Source: Clostridia bacterium (GTDB lineage: Bacteria; Bacillota; Clostridia; TANB77; CAG-465). Taken from it: a stretch of DNA of 64,000 bases. The stretch covers positions 297,740 to 361,739 of the forward strand of contig JAQSXK010000001.1 of NCBI GenBank assembly GCA_029256705.1, read 5' to 3'. The notes under the pieces were generated by a model. That model did no database searches. It was given only the letters and a program-made list of their open reading frames with translations, and had not been told where the DNA came from. This document shows, in pieces, positions 9,764 through 17,295 of this stretch. Both the position numbers and the translations under genes were made by a program. Each line of letters begins with the position of its first letter. Positions within the stretch are counted from its first letter, which is position 1.

Positions 9764-9799
9764 CACAAAAGCACCCCTCTTACGAGAAGTGTTCTTGTG
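9764..9799 (-). promoter_or_regulatory. Hairpin in the helD leader
   Basis: CACAAAAGCAC and GTGTTCTTGTG pair with one mismatch and one wobble, and an inner TCT/AGA pair closes a TACG loop. The hairpin lies between the helD promoter and its RBS and is unusually GC-rich for this window. It lacks a T run, so it is not a terminator. Confidence 0.5.
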
Positions 9800-9816
9800 A
9801 ATTATATTGTTTATGT

Positions 9817-9845
9817 ATTTTAACATATATATTATAATATATCAA
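9817..9845 (-). promoter_or_regulatory. SigA-type promoter of helD
   Basis: TTGATA (9845-9840), a 17-base spacer and TAAAAT (9822-9817) on the minus strand. The predicted leader is about 70 nt. Confidence 0.7.
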
Positions 9846-9881
9846 GTTATATATTAAATATTATAGAAATTAAACATATTT

Positions 9882-10595
9882 TTATTTTTTTATTTGATTA
9901 ATTATCTCATCTGCCTCAGATTGACTTAGATAATTATATTTAACCATCGAATCTAAAACTTGTAACTGTCTTTCTTTTGCAAGATCAGGATTAGCATTTA
10001 ATGCATATACACTTGGCGCATTTGGAAGACCTGCTAAAAGAGTTGATTCATATAACGTCATTTTTATAGGTTCTTTATACAGATATCCTTTACTTGCCTT
10101 TCCTATGCCATAATAACCATTTCCAAAATAAGTTATATTTATGTACATTTCTAATATATCATCTTTTGAATACTCTTTTTCAAGTTTAAATGCTACAAGC
10201 AGTTCTGCTACTTTTCTTTCAAACTTTTTCTCTTGTGTAAAATACATGTTTTTAGCAAGTTGTTGAGTTATTGTGCTTCCACCTTCAGCAAGTTCACCAA
10301 CTTTTAAATTTCTTATTATCGCCCTAAATGTAGCTATATAATCAATACCACCATGCTCTTTAAATCTATGATCCTCTATTGCAATAACAGCATTCTTATA
10401 ATCTTTTGTCATTTCATCCATTTTTACATAATCTTTTGAACTTCTTATTTGACTTACTCTATCTGCTAAACTAATCTGACTTAAAGCTTTTTCATACATA
10501 TTGTAACCAGTTATAAATACTTTTAAAGATATAACTATTACAATTATAATAATTAAAAAGATCATTTTTTTAATTAGACTTTTTATTGCTTTCAT
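9882..10595 (-). CDS. mtgA: Monofunctional peptidoglycan glycosyltransferase (GT51)
   Basis: The 237-residue enzyme polymerises lipid II into glycan strands at the outer face of the membrane. One N-terminal membrane anchor (about residues 10-30) is followed by the GT51 motifs: the catalytic glutamate in AIEDHRFKEHGGID, EGGSTITQQLAKNMYF, RKVAELLVAFKLEKEYSKD and NITYFGNGYYGIGKAS. There is no penicillin-binding domain. AGGTGAT precedes the start. It stands alone between helD and the zinc operon. Confidence 0.93.
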   Translation of the reverse strand: MKAIKSLIKKMIFLIIIIVIVISLKVFITGYNMYEKALSQISLADRVSQIRSSKDYVKMDEMTKDYKNAVIAIEDHRFKEHGGIDYIATFRAIIRNLKVGELAEGGSTITQQLAKNMYFTQEKKFERKVAELLVAFKLEKEYSKDDILEMYINITYFGNGYYGIGKASKGYLYKEPIKMTLYESTLLAGLPNAPSVYALNANPDLAKERQLQVLDSMVKYNYLSQSEADEIINQIKK

Positions 10596-10733
10596 CTTAT
10601 ATCACCTACCATAATTACTAATTTTTATGTAATTACTTAAATTATAGAAATTATATCACAATAATTATATATTTTCAACCTATAATTACCATAAAAATGG
10701 AAAATGACCTTAAAGTCACCTAAAAAGTCATAT

Positions 10734-11231
10734 TTATTGATATACCGTTTCTTCTCCTCTTTCTTTTTTTAACTCTAAATCAGTAATTTTTACATATGGA
10801 ATGGTTTCATCTCCATATTCTTTTAATTTTATAATACCTTCTATTTTTACCCAAGAATTATTATCAGGTTTAATACCATCTATTTCACATTCAAAGCCAA
10901 CTAATGAAGCATCTACCCCGCAACAATAATATTTTCTAAGTATTCCTAACTTGCCTTCTTCATTATAGTATACAAAACCTTCATAACTAATAGTTTTATT
11001 ATTGTAATCATTATAATTTATAAAAATTTCATTTATCATTCCATTAAAAAAATTATCTGTAAGTTTTATATCAATTTTTGATGTATTTTTTTCGCTATTA
11101 TTATTTTCTATTGATTCTAATTCATTGTATATATTAACATTTTCAATATTGTTTTTAAAATTAATAAATATTAATGTCAAAATTATTATAATTAAAGTAA
11201 TAATTAAAAATATTGATAATCTTCTTTTCAT
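10734..11231 (-). CDS. DUF1980/YcgQ C-terminal-like membrane-anchored protein in the zinc operon
   Basis: The 165-residue protein has one N-terminal membrane segment (residues 5-24), a polar linker and a domain with RKYYCCGVDASLVGFECEI. The CCxxDA motif and the following oligonucleotide-binding-like beta region recall the C-terminal domain of the TIGR03943/DUF1980 family (YcgQ). In Firmicutes that family is often encoded next to zinc homeostasis genes and paired with a YcgR permease. Here only the C-terminal domain is present, attached to its own anchor. The gene starts 3 bases after znuB and is the last of the operon. Function is inferred from context. Confidence 0.65.
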   Translation of the reverse strand: MKRRLSIFLIITLIIIILTLIFINFKNNIENVNIYNELESIENNNSEKNTSKIDIKLTDNFFNGMINEIFINYNDYNNKTISYEGFVYYNEEGKLGILRKYYCCGVDASLVGFECEIDGIKPDNNSWVKIEGIIKLKEYGDETIPYVKITDLELKKERGEETVYQ

Positions 11232-11234
11232 ATA

Positions 11235-12050
11235 CTACCTCTTCATAATCTTACTAACTATAATTGCAATAATTAATAATAATATATTAACTGCTACAAT
11301 ACTCGCACCCGTAGGTAAATTCATAAAGAAAGATACAAATATACCTATAACAAAACAAACTACTGATACTATAGCTGATACTATAACTAATCCCTTAAAA
11401 CTAGTAGTTAATCTTTTAGATATAATAGCAGGAAATACTATTAAACTAGATATAAGTAATGTTCCCATTAATCTCATTCCAATAACAATAACCAAGGCTG
11501 TTACAAGTGCAAGTAAAAATTGATAAAATGTTACATTTATTCCACTCGCTTTCGCATACTCTTCATCATATGTAATAAGAAATAACCTGTTATAGAATAT
11601 AACATATGCAATTACTACTAATATAGATAATACTATACTAATTATTACATCTTGATTTGTCATTGCCAAAATACTTCCGAACATATAATTACAAACATCT
11701 ATATTAAAGCCTTTTGTAAGTGCTGTAATTATAACGCCAAAAGTAAGAGCTCCTGTAGATACTATAGCAATTACTACATCACCTGATGCTCCTTTTTTTT
11801 GACTAAAAGCCATAATTACAAATGAAGCTATAATTAATATTGGAATTGAAACATATAAAGGAGGCAAACCTAATGCTACAGCAAGAGATAGAGAAGCAAA
11901 ACCAATTTCACCAAGTCCATGACCTATCATTGAATATTTTTTTAGCACTAATAATACTCCTATTAAAGCTGCACAAAAAGATATAGATATTCCTACAATT
12001 AAAGCTCTAGATATAAACGGATAATTTAATAATTCTATTATTTCTTGCAT
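11235..12050 (-). CDS. znuB: Zinc/manganese ABC transporter permease (ABC-3 family)
   Basis: This 271-residue protein has about eight hydrophobic segments spanning the whole length. Family features are GVLLVLKKYSMIGHGLGEIG near the start and RLMGTLLISSLIVFPA in the centre-right. It is the membrane channel of the ZnuABC importer and lies between znuC (1-base gap) and the DUF1980-like gene. RBS GGAAGGGAAT precedes the ATG. Confidence 0.93.
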   Translation of the reverse strand: MQEIIELLNYPFISRALIVGISISFCAALIGVLLVLKKYSMIGHGLGEIGFASLSLAVALGLPPLYVSIPILIIASFVIMAFSQKKGASGDVVIAIVSTGALTFGVIITALTKGFNIDVCNYMFGSILAMTNQDVIISIVLSILVVIAYVIFYNRLFLITYDEEYAKASGINVTFYQFLLALVTALVIVIGMRLMGTLLISSLIVFPAIISKRLTTSFKGLVIVSAIVSVVCFVIGIFVSFFMNLPTGASIVAVNILLLIIAIIVSKIMKR

Positions 12051-12051
12051 C

Positions 12052-12714
12052 TTATATTCCCTTCCAATCTTTTACGCTTCCATCATACTTTATAGTTCTA
12101 TTTAATACTATTATACGATTTGCATAATTTTTTATTTCTGTTAAATCATGAGTAACCATTATTATAGTTATTCCTTGATTTTTATTTAAATCACTAAGAG
12201 TCTTATATAATTCTCTACTTATATTTATATCTAACCCACTACAAGGTTCATCTAATATTAACAACTTTGGGTTCTTACATAAAGCTCTCGCAAGCATAAC
12301 TCTTTGCTTTTGACCTCCAGATAAACCGCCTATTTTTTTATTTAATAAATCACTAATACCAAATGTTTTACAAATATTATTTACTTCCTCATGATCTTCT
12401 TTAGTGTAAAAAGGAAGTTTTTTATGTTTTTGTGTTCCAGTAAGTATAACTTCTTTCACTGTAGCAGGAAAATTTAGATCTTTTAAACTAGATTGTGATA
12501 AATATGATATCTCTTCAGATTTTAAGTTTATTTTTATGCTACCTTTATCTTTGTTTTGTAATCCAACTATTGTTTTTACTAATGTACTCTTACCCGAACC
12601 ATTCTCTCCAACAATACATAAATATTCTTTTTCTTTTACTTTAAACGTAATATCTTCAATTGCAATATTACTATTATACGATGACGTTAAAGAATTAATT
12701 TCTAATATATTCAT
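12052..12714 (-). CDS. znuC: Zinc/manganese ABC transporter ATP-binding protein
   Basis: The 220-residue ATPase shows Walker A GENGSGKSTLVK (about residue 37), signature GLSGGQKQRVMLARAL, Walker B LLILDEPCSGLD and the switch histidine in MVTHDL. Together with the adjacent ABC-3 permease and ZnuA-like binding protein it completes a zinc uptake system. RBS AAAGGG is upstream of the ATG. Confidence 0.94.
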   Translation of the reverse strand: MNILEINSLTSSYNSNIAIEDITFKVKEKEYLCIVGENGSGKSTLVKTIVGLQNKDKGSIKINLKSEEISYLSQSSLKDLNFPATVKEVILTGTQKHKKLPFYTKEDHEEVNNICKTFGISDLLNKKIGGLSGGQKQRVMLARALCKNPKLLILDEPCSGLDINISRELYKTLSDLNKNQGITIIMVTHDLTEIKNYANRIIVLNRTIKYDGSVKDWKGI

Positions 12715-12729
12715 ATTTTTTACCCTTTC

Positions 12730-13704
12730 TTAGTTTAATGCTATTTCTAAATTAGTTAAATTTTGCCTCATTAAATCTATATATGTTACTCCATTATCTA
12801 TGTTTTCTTTTGAAACATTATGTAACGCTGAAAATGTTAGATCTTTAGCACCAGATTCTACTGCTATTGTTTTTGCTATGCTTCCAGCTGACATATCCTG
12901 ATAAAATATTACCGGAATATTGTTTTCTTTAATATAATCTATTACTGATTTTACTCTAGCTACACTTGGCTCTGATCCTTCACCACAAGAATCATAAGCA
13001 CTTATAAAATTTAAATCATATCTCTCAATAAAATATGCATAGGCAAAAGCCCCACCAAATACAATTGTATTTCTTTTTCCATTAGTAATAACATTTTTTA
13101 TATCTTCATCTAACTTTAATAAATTTGATTTATATTCTTCTGCATTATTTTTATAAAACGTTTCATTAACTGGATCAACGGATACTAAACTTTCTAATAC
13201 ATTATCAACCATATCGCATGCTATAATTGGATCTAACCAAATATGTGGATCACTCTCATGAGTATCTAACTCTTCAGATTCTTCATCAGCAACAATAGTT
13301 TCATTTTCATTTTTTTCTTCAAATTCTTTTGGGTTTATTAATTTAATATTTTTAGAAACATCTAATATTACAGTGTTTGAATCAATACTAGATGCTATTG
13401 TTTCAGCCCAGGGCTCCATTTCTTTTCCAGTGTAAACAAATATGTCTGAACTATTTATTTTAATCATATCTATAGGAGTTGGTTCATATGAATGACTTTC
13501 TACACCGGGAGGAAGTAGCATTTCTACATTTACCTTATCTTTTCCGATTTGCTTTATAAAATCATATTGTGGAAATAGCGTAGCTATTACCTGCACTTTA
13601 TTCTTATCAGTTTCCTCTTTTTTGTCAAAAACATCAGTTAGCAAACTAATTATTATTACAATTATTAGTAAAATACTAACTGAAAACATTATTTTTTTAT
13701 TCAT
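12730..13704 (-). CDS. znuA: Zinc-binding substrate protein of the ZnuA/AdcA family
   Basis: This 324-residue protein binds the metal outside the cell and delivers it to ZnuBC. Probable metal ligands are the histidines in GVESHSYEPTP and SDPHIWLDP, with the later glutamate/aspartate region SCGEGSEPS. A short acidic stretch with one histidine (about residues 130-150) replaces the long His-rich loop of many homologues. The N-terminus is a hydrophobic segment without a lipobox cysteine, so it is probably anchored by an uncleaved segment. AAGGAG before ATG 13704 fixes the start, two bases after the fur stop. Confidence 0.9.
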   Translation of the reverse strand: MNKKIMFSVSILLIIVIIISLLTDVFDKKEETDKNKVQVIATLFPQYDFIKQIGKDKVNVEMLLPPGVESHSYEPTPIDMIKINSSDIFVYTGKEMEPWAETIASSIDSNTVILDVSKNIKLINPKEFEEKNENETIVADEESEELDTHESDPHIWLDPIIACDMVDNVLESLVSVDPVNETFYKNNAEEYKSNLLKLDEDIKNVITNGKRNTIVFGGAFAYAYFIERYDLNFISAYDSCGEGSEPSVARVKSVIDYIKENNIPVIFYQDMSAGSIAKTIAVESGAKDLTFSALHNVSKENIDNGVTYIDLMRQNLTNLEIALN

Positions 13705-13706
13705 TC

Positions 13707-14135
13707 TTATAACTCCTTTTCCATACATTGCTTACATAAACCATAAAAAGATATTCTTTTTAAATCAACACTGAAATTGTTATATTTATATATATCACAT
13801 TTCATTTTTTCAACTAAATCATTCTCAAAATGAATAACCTTTCCACATTCACTACATATCAAGTGATAGTGTCTATTACATTCATTTGCATTTTCCACAT
13901 ACTGATAACAGCAACTTAAACTTTCAGAAAGTAAATATTTTCTTATTGTACCATCTTCACTTAAATTGTTTAAAAATCTATATACTGTTGCTTTACTAAC
14001 CTTTAAATCTTTAACCTTAAGTTTATCTAATATTTCATCAGCAGTTAAATGTTTATCCTGATTATTCTTTAAGAATTCAACAATAATTTGTTTTTGTTTT
14101 GTATTCCTTCTTTTTACATCATTAATATTTTTCAT
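13707..14135 (-). CDS. Fur-family metalloregulator, probably Zur
   Basis: The 142-residue repressor has a winged-helix N-terminal half (LTADEILDKLKVK, SKATVYRFLNNLSEDG) and a dimerisation domain. HYHLICSECGKVIHFE and a C-terminal CKQCM supply the structural zinc site, and a Cys-Cys pair (SCCYQY) is a further feature. It is the first gene of the znu operon, so it very likely senses zinc and autoregulates. A Fur-box-like operator overlaps its transcription start. Confidence 0.9.
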   Translation of the reverse strand: MKNINDVKRRNTKQKQIIVEFLKNNQDKHLTADEILDKLKVKDLKVSKATVYRFLNNLSEDGTIRKYLLSESLSCCYQYVENANECNRHYHLICSECGKVIHFENDLVEKMKCDIYKYNNFSVDLKRISFYGLCKQCMEKEL

Positions 14136-14154
14136 TATTATCTCCTCGCGTTAT

Positions 14155-14169
14155 TGATAATGAGTTTCA
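14155..14169. promoter_or_regulatory. Fur/Zur-box-like operator
   Basis: TGATAAT-G-AGTTTCA matches the Bacillus Fur-box consensus TGATAATnATTATCA at 12 of 14 positions. It sits inside a larger inverted repeat GTTATTGA-N9-TCAATAAC (14150-14174) and covers the predicted +1 region of the regulator operon. Confidence 0.7.
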
Positions 14170-14177
14170 ATAACAAT

Positions 14178-14206
14178 ATTATACTCTTTTATTAACAATA
14201 TGTCAA
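14178..14206 (-). promoter_or_regulatory. Consensus SigA promoter of the zur-znu operon
   Basis: TTGACA (14206-14201), 17-base spacer and TATAAT (14183-14178) on the minus strand, a perfect match to both consensus hexamers. Confidence 0.9.
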
Positions 14207-14254
14207 GTCAAAATATATATTTTGACATTATTTTATTATTATTAAAATAATGTC
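14207..14254. repeat. Two adjoining palindromes upstream of the zur-znu promoter
   Basis: Positions 14207-14226 form a perfect 20-base palindrome (GTCAAAATAT/ATATTTTGAC). Overlapping it, GACATTATTTTA (14224-14235) and TAAAATAATGTC (14243-14254) are perfect 12-base arms around a 7-base loop. Both contain GACA/TGTC ends. They lie directly upstream of the -35 box and could be regulator sites. Confidence 0.6.
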
Positions 14255-14275
14255 TTTAATTAATATGTTTTATAT

Positions 14276-14315
14276 AAAAAAAGAAAAAGTACAAGTTTTT
14301 TAACAAACCTGTACT
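14276..14315 (-). terminator. Terminator of the glycosyltransferase gene
   Basis: On the minus strand AGTACAGGTTT pairs with AAACTTGTACT (mismatch in the middle), followed by TTTTCTTTTTTT. Confidence 0.75.
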
Positions 14316-14338
14316 CCTTATTAGGCATTTAGCCTTTA

Positions 14339-15580
14339 TTATATTAATTCCTCTATAGTTATATCTTCTATATGTTCAATTGGTTCCCATGTATGATCTT
14401 TTTTATATAAACTTACCATATTAATTGGAATCCACGATAACATAAATAAGGATAATGTAAATACACCCTTTAAAGATTTTTTTATACTCTTATTTTGTAG
14501 TTTTAATACTAAAATAGATAACACTACACAAGTTATATATCCAATTATAGCAAATAATCCTGCATTTTCAAATATTAATATAAATGCACCTGCAACTTTT
14601 ATACGCATTAAAGCAACTGCAGCAAATAAAGCTACTACTATTGCAGATAATATTTGTACGACTGGAGCCATAAAAAATAATGACATATCTACACATTGTG
14701 GTATTTTTTGTTTAATTCCAGTTTTTAAAAGTTTACCCGAATACCTATACAAACATTGTAATGTACCAATTGACCAACGAGTTCTTTGTTTCCATGACTG
14801 AGAAAAAGTAAGTGGTTGTTCGTCATAAGTTATGGCATCATCAACAAATGCTATCTTAACATTATTTAAAGCGCAAATTGCTGCATATTCTATATCCTCA
14901 GTTATAGTTACAGTATCAAAACCAAATTCATCTATAACTTCTTTAGAAATCATAAAACCTGTTCCGTTTATTGATGCTGACCAACGCATATTCATTCTAG
15001 CAGTATTAAAAAAATAATTTTGTGTTAAATAGAATAACGAATAACAACTCGAAATCCAAGTATTAGAAGCGTTTTTACTATCTCTAAAACCTTGTGCCAC
15101 TTTATATCCACTACATAATGCATCGTTCATTCTATTTAAAAAATTACTATGAACTATATTATCCGCATCAAATATACAGTATGCTTCATAGTCATTCTCC
15201 ATACTACTCATATATTTAAATGCATATTTTAAAACATCACCTTTAGATTTTATTACGCTATTACACTCTATAATTCTTGCTCCAGCTTGTAACGCTACGT
15301 CCGCAGTATCATCAGTACAATTATTAGGTATAACGAAAATATCATATAACTTATCTGGATATTTTTGCTTCTTTAAACTATCTATAAGATTGCCTATTAC
15401 CTTTGCTTCATTTCTTGCAGCAATTAGTATTGCAATTTTATGCTTAGCTTTATATCTTCTTATAACAATTTTGTTTTTAAATGCAAACAAAGACGTTATA
15501 AGATAGTACAATCCGTACATTAGTATATATACATTTATCGTGTAATACAATATCTTAAGTATATCTTTTATTAATTCCAA
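14339..15580 (-). CDS. Membrane glycosyltransferase, family 2
   Basis: The 413-residue protein has an N-terminal membrane segment, a cytoplasmic GT2 domain and several C-terminal membrane segments. Processive-type GT2 signatures are present: NNCTDDTADVA, the nucleotide-sugar aspartates in FDADN, TED (VTITEDIEYA) and the QxxRW-type motif KQRTRWSIG. It therefore likely transfers a sugar to a membrane-linked acceptor or polymer; the product cannot be named. The start is TTG at 15580 with AAGGTGAT upstream. It has its own promoter and terminator. Confidence 0.88.
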   Translation of the reverse strand: MELIKDILKILYYTINVYILMYGLYYLITSLFAFKNKIVIRRYKAKHKIAILIAARNEAKVIGNLIDSLKKQKYPDKLYDIFVIPNNCTDDTADVALQAGARIIECNSVIKSKGDVLKYAFKYMSSMENDYEAYCIFDADNIVHSNFLNRMNDALCSGYKVAQGFRDSKNASNTWISSCYSLFYLTQNYFFNTARMNMRWSASINGTGFMISKEVIDEFGFDTVTITEDIEYAAICALNNVKIAFVDDAITYDEQPLTFSQSWKQRTRWSIGTLQCLYRYSGKLLKTGIKQKIPQCVDMSLFFMAPVVQILSAIVVALFAAVALMRIKVAGAFILIFENAGLFAIIGYITCVVLSILVLKLQNKSIKKSLKGVFTLSLFMLSWIPINMVSLYKKDHTWEPIEHIEDITIEELI

Positions 15581-15598
15581 GACTAATCACCTTATTTA

Positions 15599-15627
15599 AT
15601 TATATCACTTATTTGCTATATTATCAA
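15599..15627 (-). promoter_or_regulatory. SigA promoter of the glycosyltransferase gene
   Basis: TTGATA (15627-15622), 17 bases, TATAAT (15604-15599) on the minus strand. The -35 box lies in the centre of an inverted repeat. Confidence 0.75.
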
Positions 15628-15640
15628 TGTTTATAGCAAA
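15612..15640. repeat. Inverted repeat overlapping the glycosyltransferase -35 box
   Basis: TTTGCTATA and TATAGCAAA are perfect 9-base arms around an 11-base centre. The position over the -35 element suggests an operator. Confidence 0.6.
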
Positions 15641-15651
15641 ATATTATGTAA

Positions 15652-15679
15652 TTGACACAAAATCTCTTAAAAATAATAT
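15652..15679 (+). promoter_or_regulatory. Promoter of the small gene at 15800
   Basis: TTGACA, 16-base spacer and TAATAT. It is about 120 bases upstream of the start codon. Confidence 0.55.
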
Positions 15680-15799
15680 ACACTTTATTGTTGAATTATA
15701 ATACAATTAGTAAATATATTGATTTTTTTAGATAAATACTATATAATATATACGTAATATAGTATATTTACCAAACTTTATTAAGAGAGGTGGTTATCT

Positions 15800-16045
15800 A
15801 TGTATTTTAAAAAACGCAAAAAAAATCTTATGAGAGTAAATTTTATATCTTATGCAATTAGTATTAAAGAAACATTATTAAATCAAATAATATATGAAAA
15901 TTGCGGGAACAGAGAATATTTTGAGAAGCACTATGATGATTTATTTAGAAAATATGCAGATAGTGTAAGCGCTTCAAATTATAATGAGATTTGTTCGAAA
16001 TTTGTGTATTCTGTTTATGAGTTGGTACAAGTAAATGAAACATAA
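15800..16045 (+). CDS. Small protein of unknown function (81 aa)
   Basis: I do not recognise this 81-residue protein. It begins with a very basic stretch (KKRKKNLMR), has one cysteine at about residue 33, and is predicted helical without a membrane segment. AGAGAGGTGG lies ahead of the ATG, a promoter lies upstream and a terminator follows, so it is a credible monocistronic gene. Confidence 0.6.
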   Translation: MYFKKRKKNLMRVNFISYAISIKETLLNQIIYENCGNREYFEKHYDDLFRKYADSVSASNYNEICSKFVYSVYELVQVNET

Positions 16046-16052
16046 TTATGAT

Positions 16053-16095
16053 AAAAAAATAAAGTTAATTTTCAATTTTTAACTTTATTTTTTTG
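16053..16095. terminator. Bidirectional terminator
   Basis: AAAAAATAAAGTTAA pairs with TTAACTTTATTTTTT across about 10 bases. It serves the small + strand gene and the converging cysteine desulfurase. Confidence 0.8.
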
Positions 16096-16097
16096 TT

Positions 16098-17246
16098 TCA
16101 ATTATTGCTTCTTAATTTATTTACAATTACAGTTAAATTAGATACAATATAATCTATGTCTTCAGTAGTATTTTCTTCTCCTAAAGTTATTCTAAGTGAA
16201 CAGTATGTTACATCTGAATTCATACCTATTGCAACCAATACATGTGAAGGATTCGAATTACCAGACGTACAGGCACTACCACTAGAAGCACATATACCAG
16301 CATCATCTAACATAAATAAAAGTGAGGATACTTGAATACCTTTAATCGATATGTTAATATTTCCCGGTAATCTCTTATACCTATGACCATTTAGTATAAC
16401 TCCTGGTATATTATCCATTATTTTATTAATACAATATTCCCTTAAACTAAGTAATTTTTCGTTGTAACTATCTATATTATTATTTGCTATTTGAATCGCT
16501 TTTCCAAGTCCAACTATTCCGGGAACATTTTCGGTTCCAGCTCTTTTATTTTTTTCTTGGTGTCCACCCGTTATAATAGGATCAAATTTTATTCCTTTCC
16601 TAATGTATAATGCTCCAACCCCTTTTGGACCATAGAATTTATGTGCAGATAGACTAAGTGCATCTATATACATTTTTTCTGTATTTATGTGAACGTTTCC
16701 TATAGCTTGAACAGCATCCGTATGAAAATAAATGCCTCTATTTCTAGCAATCTCACCTATTTCTTGAATTGGTTGCATAGTACCTATTTCATTATTTGCA
16801 AACATCACTGATATAAGTATCGTCGTTGGTTTTATAGCACTTTTTACATCTTCTACACTAATTAGTCCATATTCATCCACATCTAAATATGTTACTTCAA
16901 ATCCTTCTTTTTCTAATCTTTTACAGGTTTCAAGTATTCCTAAATGTTCAATTTTAGTAGTTATTATGTGATTACCTCTTTCTCTACTGGCTCTAGCTAT
17001 TCCAAGTAAAGCTAAATTATCTGACTCACTTCCACCAGCAGTAAAATATATCTCCGATTCATCACAACCAAGAGCATCACTTACCTGTTTTCTTGCTTTT
17101 TCTATTGCCTCTTTAGATTCTACTCCCTTACTATAAATGGATGAAGCGTTACCATATTTTTCAGTGAAATATGGCAACATTTCATTTAAAACTTCTTTTT
17201 TTACATATGTTGTAGCACTATGGTCTACATATATTATTTCCTTCAT
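16098..17246 (-). CDS. Cysteine desulfurase, NifS/IscS family
   Basis: This 382-residue PLP enzyme moves sulfur from cysteine to scaffold or tRNA-modification partners. The PLP lysine is in SAHKFYGPKGVG (about residue 202), the cofactor histidine/aspartate region is HTDAVQAIG, and the active-site loop cysteine is in SSGSACTSGN (about 322). No scaffold (iscU) or thiI gene is adjacent. It follows ileS by 49 bases, and its RBS (AGAGTGAT) is inside the 3' arm of a hairpin. Confidence 0.93.
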   Translation of the reverse strand: MKEIIYVDHSATTYVKKEVLNEMLPYFTEKYGNASSIYSKGVESKEAIEKARKQVSDALGCDESEIYFTAGGSESDNLALLGIARASRERGNHIITTKIEHLGILETCKRLEKEGFEVTYLDVDEYGLISVEDVKSAIKPTTILISVMFANNEIGTMQPIQEIGEIARNRGIYFHTDAVQAIGNVHINTEKMYIDALSLSAHKFYGPKGVGALYIRKGIKFDPIITGGHQEKNKRAGTENVPGIVGLGKAIQIANNNIDSYNEKLLSLREYCINKIMDNIPGVILNGHRYKRLPGNINISIKGIQVSSLLFMLDDAGICASSGSACTSGNSNPSHVLVAIGMNSDVTYCSLRITLGEENTTEDIDYIVSNLTVIVNKLRSNN

Positions 17247-17252
17247 AAAAAC

Positions 17253-17288
17253 ATCACTCTTTCTATAATATTATATAAAAAGAGTGAT
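17253..17288 (-). promoter_or_regulatory. Intergenic hairpin covering the cysteine desulfurase RBS
   Basis: On the minus strand ATCACTCTTT and AAAGAGTGAT are perfect 10-base arms around 16 bases, and the inner TATAATATTATA is itself palindromic. The 3' arm contains the RBS of the downstream gene, and T residues follow, so it may act as a weak terminator and/or as an RBS-blocking structure. Confidence 0.55.
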
Positions 17289-17295
17289 TTGTTTG

